Made by a program: the position numbers and the translations under genes. DNA of 64,000 nucleotides from Nitzschia sp. pyKryTriq1 (Eukaryota > Bacillariophyta > Bacillariophyceae > Bacillariales > Bacillariaceae): the NCBI GenBank assembly GCA_956465555.1, contig OY101125.1, positions 312,501-376,500 of the forward strand, given 5' to 3'. Positions 42,577-54,022 of this stretch are shown one piece after another. Numbering within the stretch: position 1 is the first letter of the stretch; every line of letters starts with the position of its first letter. The notes under the pieces are model-generated. The model was given only the letters and a program-made list of their open reading frames with translations. It searched no databases and was not told the origin of the DNA.

Positions 42577-44115
42577 TTAGGCGGCTTTCGCGGTCAAGGG
42601 CATTTGACTTTGATCCATGAGCATAACGTTCAGAATGAAACCTTCAATCTCGGCATAGTTGAAGTAGTAGAGACCCGGCGATGACGGTGACCGTCGTAGT
42701 CCTCGCCTTGTTCTTCTTCTTGATGAGACTACTGCTGCTGATGCTGGTCCTTCTTCTTCTGACGATGAGGATGCGTCGTCATCGCTGCTGCTGCTGGACG
42801 AAAGGGAAACAACCACATTGTTGTTGTTGTTGTTGTTGCCACCACCATCACCAGTGGAAGCTGTACCAACACCGTCAGCAACGTCTTCTTCAGTTAAATC
42901 ATTGTTTGCGATAGTGCTGGTGGAGGTAGTAGTAGAACTACTACCAGTGATTATGGGCATTCGTCGGCCCGCCGAAGGTATGTGAGGATCGTGCTCGCTG
43001 TGCAGCTGTTCCTGGTGCTGAGGAGGACCAAGTTGCTGTCTTCTTTGAATATTATCAAGAAGCCGCTGAGGAAGAGAATCAGCGACACGGCAGATCCGAC
43101 TAATAGTTTCCCACAAGACTTTGAGCATTGATCGGGCGGTATCGACTTCACCTTGATCAAATAAGAGTTTGGCAGCGTTGTTCGCGGACGCAGTCAGGAG
43201 AACCCATGCATTCAACGTCCAATCAGATACATTTCCAGTATTGACCAGGCCGCCAAGAAGGCCCAAACTCATCAAATAGAGACGTCGACTGGTATCTTTT
43301 AAAGTAGCGATGCTCATTTCGAGGCGAGGGCCTAGTAAGCACTTCTTCTTGAGTAGAAAAGCTCCAAGCACGCTGTGAGAGAGTGCCATGTTGAAAACCA
43401 GGGCAGAGCTCAGAATGTCCAATGGTAGCCGATGATGATGACGAGAACACAAAGAAGAGCCGCTGTTGTTTCTTCCCGCCGATTCTTCTTGAGATTCCAA
43501 TGGCGATGCTGGCACGGCAATCGTGCTGGGCCCCGCAGCAGGACGATCATGACGATGATGATGATGGCTGTTGCTGAGTCTCCTTTTTCGACAACTGCTA
43601 GGTCTGTTGGTGGCGTCGTCCTCCTCTGGGGACGAGAATGTTGGCGGTGTTCTTGCTATTGTGCATCGAGAGATCCTGAACCCGCGATGATAGACGAAGA
43701 AGAATCCATTATCATTATCATCACACTCATCGCCGAATGGTGCGTGATGATGGTGGGGTATAGATAGAGTAACAGGCTCTAAGCAATCTTTCGTTTCCTC
43801 CTCTGGAGTGGCACTAGTCTCCAACAAGGCGGCATGGTGTTCTTCGCAATGAGCGTCATTGTCGCTCCTGGTGCGAGGAGGCGGAAGGCCTACTGGTACC
43901 GTCGGGTTGTTCTTGGACCCTGCTGTTTTTTCTTCTTGATGATCGGCGCCACCCAATTGGTTGATCAAAGTCAGTGCTTGGCGGAAACTGGCAATGGCCT
44001 CTCGTGGGTCACGGCGTCCTCTTGCCAACAGAGAAACCCCACGATTGTTTAGCTTGACGAGCTCGTCGTAGGACGAGTATGGCGTTGATGTAGTAGTAGT
44101 AGTAGTAGTAGTCAT
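42577..44115 (-). CDS. TPR-like protein, paralogue 3
   Basis: Intronless; 512 residues from the ATG at 44115 (MTTTTTTTTSTPYSS). The frame stays open to 44355, but that upstream part looks like translated leader. It opens with YDELVKLNNRGVSLLARG and EAIASFRQALTLINQ (TPR-like). The shared core is DILSSALVFNMALSHSVLGA and SRRLYLMSLGLLGGL, with VLLTASANNAAKLLFDQGEV. The tail is EIEGFILNVMLMDQSQMP ending LTAKAA, parallel to paralogue 2. Poly-Asn, poly-Ser and Glu-rich runs separate the core from the tail. Confidence 0.72.
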   Translation of the reverse strand: MTTTTTTTTSTPYSSYDELVKLNNRGVSLLARGRRDPREAIASFRQALTLINQLGGADHQEEKTAGSKNNPTVPVGLPPPRTRSDNDAHCEEHHAALLETSATPEEETKDCLEPVTLSIPHHHHAPFGDECDDNDNGFFFVYHRGFRISRCTIARTPPTFSSPEEDDATNRPSSCRKRRLSNSHHHHRHDRPAAGPSTIAVPASPLESQEESAGRNNSGSSLCSRHHHRLPLDILSSALVFNMALSHSVLGAFLLKKKCLLGPRLEMSIATLKDTSRRLYLMSLGLLGGLVNTGNVSDWTLNAWVLLTASANNAAKLLFDQGEVDTARSMLKVLWETISRICRVADSLPQRLLDNIQRRQQLGPPQHQEQLHSEHDPHIPSAGRRMPIITGSSSTTTSTSTIANNDLTEEDVADGVGTASTGDGGGNNNNNNNVVVSLSSSSSSDDDASSSSEEEGPASAAVVSSRRRTRRGLRRSPSSPGLYYFNYAEIEGFILNVMLMDQSQMPLTAKAA

Positions 44116-45896
44116 GGTGAGACAAGTAGCTGATGTTGTGTTGGAATGCAAGGCTTTTGAGTGTTGCGCGTGGGGTACTGTATGTTGTGTTGTTGACTTT
44201 GCTATGTGGGTAGATCTACCGGTACGCACCGGTACTACGGTAATACAGCTACCGGTATCGATATTGCGTTTGTGGTTTTGTGAAGCAACAACGCGGCGGT
44301 TTTCGCAATGTTTCGATTTTCGCATGTTGTTGTACGTACCGGTACGTAGAGGCATCTATCATCTGTCTTCTGCACCAAAGGAACCGGTAGAAACTGTAGG
44401 AAAACCAAGTTGGTTCGAACATTCGGGGGAGAAAGTGCGTCGATTTCGGACTGGTACTCAGAGCCTTTCAGCATAGTGTAGCGAAGACATTTTTATTGAT
44501 TGATGCAATTGACATGAAGTGAATCCCAATCACCAAAAGGGTCGCTTGTGCCGGTCACTTGCCTAATTTTATTTAACATTGAATCATTTCTTAAAGATAA
44601 ATTCACTTAACGAATGCTTTTTTGATAAGGGTTGACGAATTCAATAGAACGACATTATTTAAAACATTTTCTTCACGGTCTTTAAAAATACCACTGGGAA
44701 GAAAAGGCGCATGCAGGCAGTGGTCAGTTAGATAGATGACGTTTTTTGGTGTCATTCAGCTTGCTTGTATTGCGTGTTCTTCTACCAAGTTGCTCTGGTG
44801 ACGTGGTGGTGGGTGCGGTCCGTTTGCGTACTGGTACCAGGTACAGAGTACTCGTAGGATTACCTGGTGCCGCCTCGGTAGCCGCCTGCGTTGGCGATGA
44901 TTCGGGCGAAGAAAAGATCAGCCACGTAGATACTAGCCTCGAGAGTACGCTACGGTACGAGTAGTACGAACGAAGAGGCCAGGGGCCAGTATGGCAGAAA
45001 CGTGAATGACTAATGAATGGACTGAAGGGGAGAGTCGATTCCTCCGATCCAAGAAGATTCGGGATCGGGGAACTAGACTTCCACGAAACTTCATTAGCTT
45101 CGCTCAGCCGGGTGGGAGAGGTGGGAGAAAAAGAAACGAAGTCCTAATGACAAGATGGGCATCCGGCCCGCCATTGTCGAGGATTCAGCATTTGCAAAAA
45201 CAATGATGCTGATCTTCAGAAACTGTCCAACTTTGGTGCCGACCATGGCCATCACAAATCTAAAATAAGTGTCCTTTCGCAATACTATATCATTAGAACA
45301 GCTACTAAGAGTTGTTTAAAGCCTCGAAAGGACATTTATGTTGAGGTAAATGTGGATCTACTACCGGCAGCTACCCATAGTGAAATCATAGTAAAATCAC
45401 GCGGTGGGGTGTGCTTGTTCTGGCGCTCAGATACACCAAATGCCAATCCGATCGCCCGCGCGCCTGATCGATCGATGGTCTTTTGATGATTTGATACATC
45501 TGACTAAAAGGTTTGACATATTTGACTAAAAGAACAATTCTGGTTTTCGGGGGCCCTCGAAACTCGGACCCCTAAAAGTGTTCCATGCGCATCTGCGCTG
45601 TCTCCTAGTAGTAGTGGCTACGGCTGAATATAATATTATCGCGTAAAATCCTCGCGCATTCTTATCGTTTGACGGAGTTCGTACCGTACTATGGTAAAAT
45701 TGGTACCCCCGAGCAATGACAGAGTTTGTGCGTCGAAGAGTCGTCGTCGGTACTTGTACCTTGTACGGTATTTTTGTGTCATTTCATCCGGAATCATATT
45801 ATACTCTTAGACTACATTTCAGCAATAACATCCTTGCTTGACCTCGCTCCTCCTCGTTGTGCTGTGTTATTCCAATAATTCAATAAAGGCAAAAAT
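44116..45896. other. Intergenic, about 1.8 kb
   Basis: Contains palindromic TACCGGTA tracts (44217-44256, 44333-44350), an AT-rich part (44480-44700) and an unassigned part with weak frames (45006-45290). GACTAAAAG occurs twice at about 45500-45530. The right end is the P4H-D promoter. No gene supported. Confidence 0.45.
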
Positions 45897-47953
45897 ATGC
45901 GGCTGGCCGGATTCTCATTACGAGTACTAGTACATTGGATGATGGTGATGATTCTGTTTCTTCATCATGATGATGGTGATGATGATTCTGTCGTTGTTTT
46001 TGTCAAGGGAGAAGTCTTATCATCTTCGTCGTCGTCAGCATCCTTGGAAACATCAGCAAAAACGACTACGACTACGACTACGAGTTCGAGTACTGGTGAA
46101 ACTTCTTGCTCGGCCGAACAGCATGATGATGATGATGATGCCGCCGCCGCCGCCGAAGGTACTACATCCAGAAGTGGTGTCATTGCCAGCACCATTGACA
46201 CTGACAGTACCAGTACCAGTACCAGTACTATTACTACAAAGGAGGAGGCGGAGGAATGCCAAAGCGACAACGAAGATTCCAATCCTCAATGCGCGTATTG
46301 GGCCAGTATCGGTGAATGCGAAAACAATCCACAATACATGCAACGATTCTGCAAGTCCTCGTGTGGCATAACGACATGTGATAACAACGACGACAACGAC
46401 GACGATGACGACGTAATACCGCACCATCATCTTGAATTGAAACGAGACGCTAGGTCAAAAAGTATCGGAGTTCCACAAGTTTTGAATGGAGATGGTTTGG
46501 GCGTCTCCAGGGAACAAATTCAAGAAAAGATTGACCAAGCGTTAGAATATGTGGCCAGCCCTCCAGTGCTGGTCAGCGGCGGGAATTTAGTCGAGCTCTG
46601 CCGCAATCAACATGAGTTGTGCGCCGTATGGGCCGCCTTAGGAGAATGTACTGCGAATCCCATCTATATGCAATCGGCATGTGCTCCTATTTGTCAATCC
46701 TGTGACAAATTGACCATTGAGAGCCGCTGTCCGTTGGATCCGAATGCTCCCAAGGCCTGGAAACCGGGATCGTTACATGAAATGTTTGAACGATTGACTT
46801 CGGAACCATACTTGTCCCAACATAATGTACAAATTTTATCGTCGCCTGGATTGAACAAGGATGAAAACCATATTGCTGAGGGTGGCGATGCAGATGTTGA
46901 TGTTGTTGATGATGATGATGATGATGGAGGACCTTGGGTAATTACCATGGATGATGTGATATCCGCCGAAGAAGCGGAGCGATTGATCGAACTCGGAGCT
47001 ATCGAAGGTTACAAGGAAAGTACCGAAGTTGACAAGCCCCTCGCCGATGGCCGTCTCGGAGAAAAGAGGAGCGGACATCGCACGTCTTATAATTCATGGT
47101 GTCAAAACGATTGCTATCGAGATGATATTGCTTTGAGAGTCGTCCACCGACTCTCCAACTTGACGGGTATTGATGAGGTCAATTCGGAGTGTGAGTTCTA
47201 CCATGATCCTGCCCTCAAACTGCGACTGGTCTAGTCGAGATACGATCTCTCTCTCTCTCTCTCTCTAACACTTTCTTATTTCTAACTTCGTTGTGTTGAA
47301 TACCAGATCTCCAATTATTGAGGTGCGTTCTGCTCTGCTCACTACGTATTTTCTATGCACGACGGAAGTGCTAGAATTCTCTCACTCAGACGTTTTCCTT
47401 TCTACTACTACTCTTTCTCCCTTACTACTACTACTACTACTACTACTATACGTCAGATACGAGCCAGGACAGTACTATCTTCCCCATCACGATTTCATAC
47501 CTACGGATGTGAAACGACAACAGGGTCCTCGAATATTGACCGTCTTTTTGTATTTAAACGATGTGGAAGAAGGGGGCGAAACGGAATTCACATCTCTGGG
47601 TCCCCTCCGAGTCGCACCCAAGCGAGGTCGGGCCCTTCTCTGGCCGAGCGTATTGAACGATGCACCCGATACAAGCGATCCCAGGACGTACCATCAAGCC
47701 CTCAAGGTCAAGGCTGGAATCAAGTATGGAGCCAACGCCTGGTTCCATTTGCACGGTAAGTTATTGTGTTCTACGAATACGTTATATAGATTGTATGAAC
47801 AATATTATTATGAGAGTCAGTTTTACAACGTGACCGACGACGATTACGGCAGAGTTGAGGCCGTATCGACGAAAACTCGACTCACACAGTTTGATCTTCT
47901 TCGTTTTTTTGTTAGACTTCAAGACGCCGAATCGCAACGGTTGCCAAGGATAG
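45897..47953 (+). CDS. Secreted prolyl 4-hydroxylase with two ShKT domains (P4H-D)
   Basis: Four exons: 45897-47190, 47307-47322 (16 bp), 47457-47755, 47916-47953; 1647 nt, 548 residues. An N-terminal hydrophobic stretch (LRVLVHWMMVMILFLH) is the likely signal. Long Ser/Thr/Asp-rich runs follow. ShKT 1 is CAYWASIGECENNPQYM with CKSSCGITTC. ShKT 2 is CRNQHELCAVWAALGEC with CAPICQSC. The 16-bp exon encodes YLQLL plus the split codons on either side and is needed to keep frame. The core has LPHHDFIP (H-x-D), YHQALKVKAG (distal His) and GIKYGANAWFH (Lys). Unlike A-C it has no intron after LIELG. The final exon gives DFKTPNRNGCQG. Confidence 0.87.
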
Positions 47954-48364
47954 GCTAAATCAATAATTAATTGGCGGACTTTTGACGCCTCTACTCTACT
48001 ACTCTACTAGCTACTAGAGTACGGATATGGGATAGCAGTAGTAGCAGCAGAGCAGCTACATACGAGTAGTCATGCTGGAGCTATAGGCCGTATTCGGAAG
48101 CCGATGAAATGGTCACGCTCACGCTTTGGAACATGGTACAGTACCAGTATAGTATTCGGTACGGTACCACTGTCGGTACAGCGCTGCTGGCTGTTCTGAT
48201 TCATTCAATCCAACGAAGATATCAATGTATCTCAAGGTCGCTTTTACTCGCCTTTCTACTCTAGAGAGGCCTAGCATAAAAGTACGGTATACTCTCAAGT
48301 AGTTGGAGTAGAAACTACAACACAAGTAGTTGTTTACAATAATGCTGTAATTTGTTATTCCAAG
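47954..48364. other. Convergent intergenic region
   Basis: Between the P4H-D stop and the stop of the ankyrin-like gene. CTACTACTCTACTAGCTACTAG and GTACGGTACC words are present. No gene seen. Confidence 0.5.
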
Positions 48365-49544
48365 TTAGTTCTCCGCTTCAGCACCATGATCATCTGCACT
48401 GTCAGTGTTCACACCCAGAAGGCGTGCCATCTCCGCAAGTTGCCTCACCACGGAAAGACTCGCCGGCACGCTATCTTCATCATCCTCCCCCAAGAGGACC
48501 ACCTTGACACGGATCAATCGATCCATGGATCCTCCGGAACAGTCATCAATATTCAGATCATCTTCGAGGAGACAAAGGAGAGAGCGTACCGAATAATGAT
48601 GTGATGATGCTGGAGTGGCACTGGTAGTACTGCTGCTAGCACGTTTCCTCGCTACGCCTGCTGGTGCTGGTGCTGGTGCTGGTTTTCTCTCGTCATTAGT
48701 ATTTGCTTCCTTTGGTGGCTTTGTTGGGGAAGAGCTGGGAGTGATGTATCGTGTCTTCTTGGCCGATGGTTGGCTTGGACTCAACGACGACTTGTCGTGG
48801 TATGTGTTGCTGTTGGAGCCATCTCGATCTCTTTTTGTAGTAGTTCGTGCTGTGGAAGAAGCATTACTTGGGAAAAGCCTTCTCAACATATCTTCTTGGA
48901 ATTTGGCAGTGTGTTTTGCAGCTTGCAATTTTTCTTGGATTTTGATTTGGATTGATTCGTCGTCGCCGAACTCTTCCCGGCAAAATGGAAGAATAGTATT
49001 TAGACAGCCTGCAACAGTGGAGATATAAGGGAATGCACTTAATTCACAGAGTGCATCATCAAGGATTTCTGTCAAGTTACAGCCAAGGTCCCTGTATCTC
49101 TGCCAGATCAATTGTGCAGTTTTCGCATCTTCATTCGCAACACTTATTTCAAAGGCAAACATGTGGTTCTTTTTTTCGTCGTCCACGTGGGCTTTAGATG
49201 AGCAAAGCGCAAGTAGTCTTTGGACTTCGACATCATTTCCATCATATGCAGCCTGCCGAAGAGCTCCTTTAGGAAAAGGGAATCTTTTCCTATTAGTTTT
49301 ACGCGATGGCGAACAAGTAGTAGCTGCAGCATTTGGTGTGGTGGACGACGCCGAAGTGTTCTTGCTGCTGCTCCTGGAAGAGATGCGAGTGATGTGTCGA
49401 GTTTTCTTGGTCAATGATTGGCTAGGATTAGACGATGACTCATCGTGGTCGTTGTTGCGGTTGGAATCGTCTCGATCTCTTTTTGTAGTAGTGGACGCAA
49501 TATTTGGAAAAGAGCTGGGAGTGATCATGTTTCGTGTTTTCATG
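48365..49544 (-). CDS. Low-complexity protein with ankyrin-like helix pair and internal duplication
   Basis: Intronless; 392 residues from the ATG at 49544 (GCC before ATG), with the frame open to 49711. The central segment KGALRQAAYDGNDVEVQRLL resembles one ankyrin repeat. It is followed by a helical region (FAFEISVANEDAKTAQLIWQ, then LTEILDDALCELSAF). Two Ser/Thr/Lys-rich blocks flank this region and are copies of one another: both start TTTKRDRD and later have PSQ, KKTR and IT-x-x-SS. They are basic and could act as nuclear-localisation or nucleic-acid contact segments, but this is inference. Role unknown. Confidence 0.6.
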
Positions 49545-50796
49545 GCGGATGATTTTGGCTCGAACTCAACTGACAACTGATTCCCTCCTTCACAGTCGTC
49601 GCTCGGATGATCATCGATGTGATGACAAAGCAAAAATAATGTTTCGTATCGTAATACGCGTGCATGCGAGGTGGACAAAAAAAAAGGTCGGTGGCGAATT
49701 AATCCGACCAACTAGACTAGAGGATACCGTGCCAACAAACCCTCAACTCTCTCGGACACTGTAGACCGATGGTATAGTACTTGGTAGTGGGATAATTCGT
49801 TGGCCTATGCCCCTGATCGATTTCGATTTGCGTAGCAAGATCGTCCTCTCTCGGGGATACCGCAGGTACCCTTGGGTACATCTCCTGGCCTCGTTCTCGT
49901 CAAGATGTAAAGGGATTGCGGGCGGGTTTTTAAAGCTAATGGATGATCCGACGGTCAAAATTCTTGGCACGGTACACATTTCTACAGGGACCTACGGCAA
50001 AATGTCTCTGTACAAGCCTCGTAAAAGATGATATCTCATCGAGGATAACACCGTGTACGTTCGGTACTGTAGAACATGGCGACGCTTTTGGGAAACCGAA
50101 AAAAAGATTTTCGATGAAGCCAAGCTACAGTACCAGGTACAGTCGGTACATCATCGAGGTGGGCATGGAGACACAGAGGTCGGGGTAGAACAGGACCACG
50201 TCTTTATCATTATGTTGCATACTCGTACAGTACCTGGTAGTCTGTGCTCCTCGATCGTGGGGCGGGCGAAGGATCGAAACCTAAAAAAAGAGCAAGATTC
50301 GCTTGGATGCTTCACAAGGCTCCTTCGCGAATCTTTCATTTTTTATGTTGATTGCCACAAAAAATGAGGAAATCTTTTTGAATCTCATAGTCCGTCAGTA
50401 CATCCAGTACGAGTACTTTACTTCGACAAGACCTTATTCCAGAGATGAGGGCGGTGAAGTCAGTCACATTCATTCATTCATTCATCGAATAATTGAATGA
50501 TGGAATGAATCATTGGTGAATCTTTTGAATATTTGGATATTCTTTGTCGATGACGTGATGAGGTGTCGGATGCAATTTCTCCCTCCCTCCCCATCCATCC
50601 AACGAAAGAATGGTTGATGCGTGGTGTGGTGTGGTGTGAATCTTTTTTTGTTGGTACCCAAAAAGATTTCAGATCAAAGAAATTTCGCCCAATTCTCACC
50701 AAAATTGATGTGACATTACTGCTCAATCTGCTCATTATAATTGACTTTCTTCTTGGAACGATAAGTATCAACAAACAACAACAAGAGCTATTTACC
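49545..50796. other. Intergenic upstream of the alkaline phosphatase
   Basis: The only plus-strand frame of note (49807-50031) has no domain. TACAGTACCAGGTAC words occur at 50126-50143. An ATTC tandem run (50467-50486) is followed by near-complementary GAATGA words. A PHR1-type site lies at 50535. The last 250 bp are the presumed phosphatase promoter and leader. Confidence 0.5.
50527..50542. promoter_or_regulatory. P1BS-like phosphate-starvation element
   Basis: GAATATTTGGATATTC contains GGATATTC (50535-50542), which fits the PHR1/PSR consensus GNATATNC. It sits in an inverted repeat with 6-bp arms (GAATAT/ATATTC), 255 bp before the phosphatase ATG. PSR-type factors control phosphate-starvation genes in plants and algae. 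One match in about 1 kb can arise by chance. Confidence 0.45.
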
Positions 50797-53787
50797 ATGA
50801 AGTTGGCAACTGCTCTTTCTGTGATCATCCTGGCCCAGCAGCAGGTCGAGGCTCACACCACCAGCGTCCGTCGCAAACAGCAAGAGGAGACGTGTCAAAC
50901 CATCGGTAAGTCGACAAGAAGGATGATGATGATGATTCTGATTCGGTGTTGGGTATCACGATCCAAGATGCAGTGATGTGATTTTGTGGTATTTGATCGT
51001 GTAATCATCTCACCTCATCGTATTTATATTTTGTTTTTTCCTATTTCTCCAGCTGAGATCGCCTGTAACACCGAGGGATTTTCCATGCTATGTTCGTCTC
51101 TTGAAAAGACTGGACTAGACAAAGTCTTGGGCGGCACCGATCCTTTTACAGTCTTTGCTCCCACTGACGAAGCCTTTGCTAAACTTGGAGCCGATGTGGT
51201 GGAAGGTCTTGATGCTGATGCCTTGTCGGATATCCTTTTGTTCCATGCGACTGCCGGAGAGATCCTCTTTGATGATCTCGTTTGCCAAGCGCTGGTACCC
51301 ATGGCCAACGGAAAGGATAGTCGCACCTACTGTCAAGATGGAGATCGGTTTCAAAAAGGATCCGGAAATCCGATCTTTAACATGCCCATGATCATCACCC
51401 CCGATCTTATGGCTTGCAACGGCTGTATCCATGTCGTCGATGAGGTTATGATGCCCCGTCCTCCTCCCCCGGACTGCGACAACGAAGGCTTTTCTCGATT
51501 CCCCAATCTCGGCGACGACAGCTCTCAACGCTTGTTGCTTCGCGAGGGCATCATCGAGGAGATCCCTTCCTCCCTGTGCCCTAAGGACCGTGTCAACGCC
51601 ACCTCCAAGAATGTGATCCTTGTCATCGGAGACGGTATGGGCTGGGAAATGGTCCGCTCTGGAGCCATCGCCCGACGAGTCCTCGACGAGTTGGCGGATC
51701 TTGGATGTGATGCTGTTTCGGGAGAATGCCCGGATGACCTCAAAGAGTCTGCCAAGGCGGCGTTCGCTGGACGCACTACTGCTGACTACTACACTGAAGG
51801 TAAAACAAGAAACTTTATTGTTGCTTGCTCCTATCTTGACTTATGCTGGCTTTGAATTGAATGACACCTGACTGACCCTCTCTTCTTGATCCAAATTTTC
51901 TCAAACAAACAGGAGCGGGATCTGGTTTGAGCTTCCAAGAGGCTCTCGATTTCATGTTGATGACCACGACTACGACTGTCATCCAAGAACCCGAACCCGG
52001 AAACCACTACGCTCCTGCCAGTTCTATGTTGGAAGGTCTTGTTGGCGACCACTTTACTCGTCAGGCCCCTCTTGCCCTCAACGAATGCGGATTCCCCATC
52101 GACTTCAGTCCCTTGGACTGGGAGATTGACGGAGGAAACATGGTTCTCTGGGACAATGTCATGGGCGGAGAATTCCCTTGGGATGAACGTTACTACCAAG
52201 AGAATCCTGATTTCTCGACTGGATTTGATCCCACCTACATTATGCAGCACGCCACCGACTCGGCCTCGACTGCTGGTACCATGGCCACTGGACACAAGGC
52301 TGCCAACAACATGGTGTCTGTAAATCTCTACGAAGAAGACGTCAGCACTTTGGTAGAGGAAGCCATGATGTGTGGAATGGCCGGAGGTGTGGTAACTTCC
52401 GTTCCCCTGCTCCATGCTACTCCTGCGGCCTTTATTACGCACACCAACAACCGAAGTAATCGCGATTCGTTGCGACGATCGTTCGAACGAGTCATGCCCA
52501 CGTTTGCCAGCGGAGTCTGCGGTGGAGATTACTACCCATACCCTGAGACTCTTCAAAGTATGCGCGACGGAGCTTTGTCCAGCCAATGGACTTTTTTGGA
52601 GCAAAACGAAAATATCACTGCCGAGGTAAGACATTACAGGTCGACCTGTCAGGATGTTTGACGACATTCTTATTTCTCAGTTCACTGACCCTATTTTGAT
52701 GTCGCTTTGTAGGAATTCTACGCTGGTGAGAGATTCACTAGTCGTGATCCCGACAATGGTGACCATGTTTTGGTTTGCTTGGGTGGTGATTTCTCGGCCA
52801 GTGGCGAGTCCAATTTGCCTTTCCGCGGTGTCGATAGCAGCTATTCCAACCGTTGGTGCTCGGAGGGAGAAGCTCTCATTGATCCAGACACTGGTGATGC
52901 TCTCTTTGATCCCGAAACTGGTGATGTCCTTGGCGTCAACGTCACCACCCCTAGCGAACCCTGCAACCACTATGAACCTGAAGAGATCGCCGTGATTCCT
53001 CACATCTCTGACAATGTGAAGGCTGCTCTTGACTTCTTGAGTAAAGATGACGATGGCTTCTTCCTCATGTACGAACAAGGAGATGTAAGTCAATTGCTTC
53101 GTTCCCTTTCCCTACAGTGCAGAAAGAAAGTCACATTGTCGAAGTGCACTGCACCAGATGTTATTTGAAACTCACCGCGTCGTATTGTTGCTTTCTTCTT
53201 CATTACCACAATAGATTGACTGGGCTGCTCATGCCAACCACATGGACGACATGCTGGGAGCCATGCTCGATATCGATGATTCCGTTCAAGTCATTCTTGA
53301 TTGGATTGCTGACAACGGCGGGTGGGAAAAAAATGCCCTCTACGTCACGGCGGACCACGACCACTACGTCACTCTTTTGGATGACTTCCCCGAAACCCTT
53401 GCCATGCTCTTGATTGATGGCATGGGCCACATGATCACTCCCCAGAGCAATTCCGATGTCAATCCTTGGGAAGCTGCCATTGATGCTGGTGTGCACTTGG
53501 ATGATTCCAAGACTCAAATCGAACACATCAAAGACTTTACCACTTGGTCCGAGGAGGACATTGTTGCCGTGAGCCACTTCTTTGGACCCCGTGGATCTGG
53601 AGGCAACGGATGGGGATCTCATTCCACTCGTCCCGTTCCTCTTTACTATGCTGGTGATGATGGCTGCTTGGAAGCACTTCTTGGTGCTGATTTCCAAGTC
53701 TTGGGACGCACCGTCAAGGGAGCTCCTGGAAAGGTCGACCAGATGCATCTTCATGCCTGCATGCAAAAACAAAAGTTTGGACTCTAA
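50797..53787 (+). CDS. Secreted alkaline phosphatase with N-terminal fasciclin (FAS1) domain
   Basis: Five exons: 50797-50905, 51053-51799, 51913-52625, 52713-53084, 53215-53787; 2514 nt, 837 residues. The signal peptide MKLATALSVIILAQQQVEA is followed by a FAS1 domain (about 37-172: DPFTVFAPTDEAFAKL, LLFHATAGEI, NGCIHVVDEVMM). A PhoA-type phosphatase follows (about 200-830): NVILVIGDGMGWEM (metal Asp), TDSASTAGTMATG with Ser402 as the nucleophile, and VTADHDH (metal ligands, about 691-697). The catalytic set looks complete. It should release phosphate from organic esters outside the cell. FAS1 domains mediate adhesion, so the fusion may tether the enzyme to the wall or mucilage. All introns are GT-AG and in frame. 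Confidence 0.92.
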
Positions 53788-54022
53788 GCAAGGAGAACGT
53801 ACACGTAGTTTTTTGTTCAAAGTGAATCGTAATAACATGTAAATACTTGTCCACGTTCTGTGTTACCCATACCTTCGCGATGCTGATGGATTCAATGGTG
53901 GCCCCCCGACTGCCAATGGAATGGAATGAATGATTTTAAAATGTCTCTCTAGCTAGAGAGTAGGAATAGTAGGATGTTTAAAAACACGACGGTTATATTC
54001 TGTATGCACAGTTTATATAGTT

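Noticed and set aside
45006-45290. Weak overlapping frames upstream of P4H-D
   Set aside because: Short, no domain, and neither strand gives a convincing start or splice structure.
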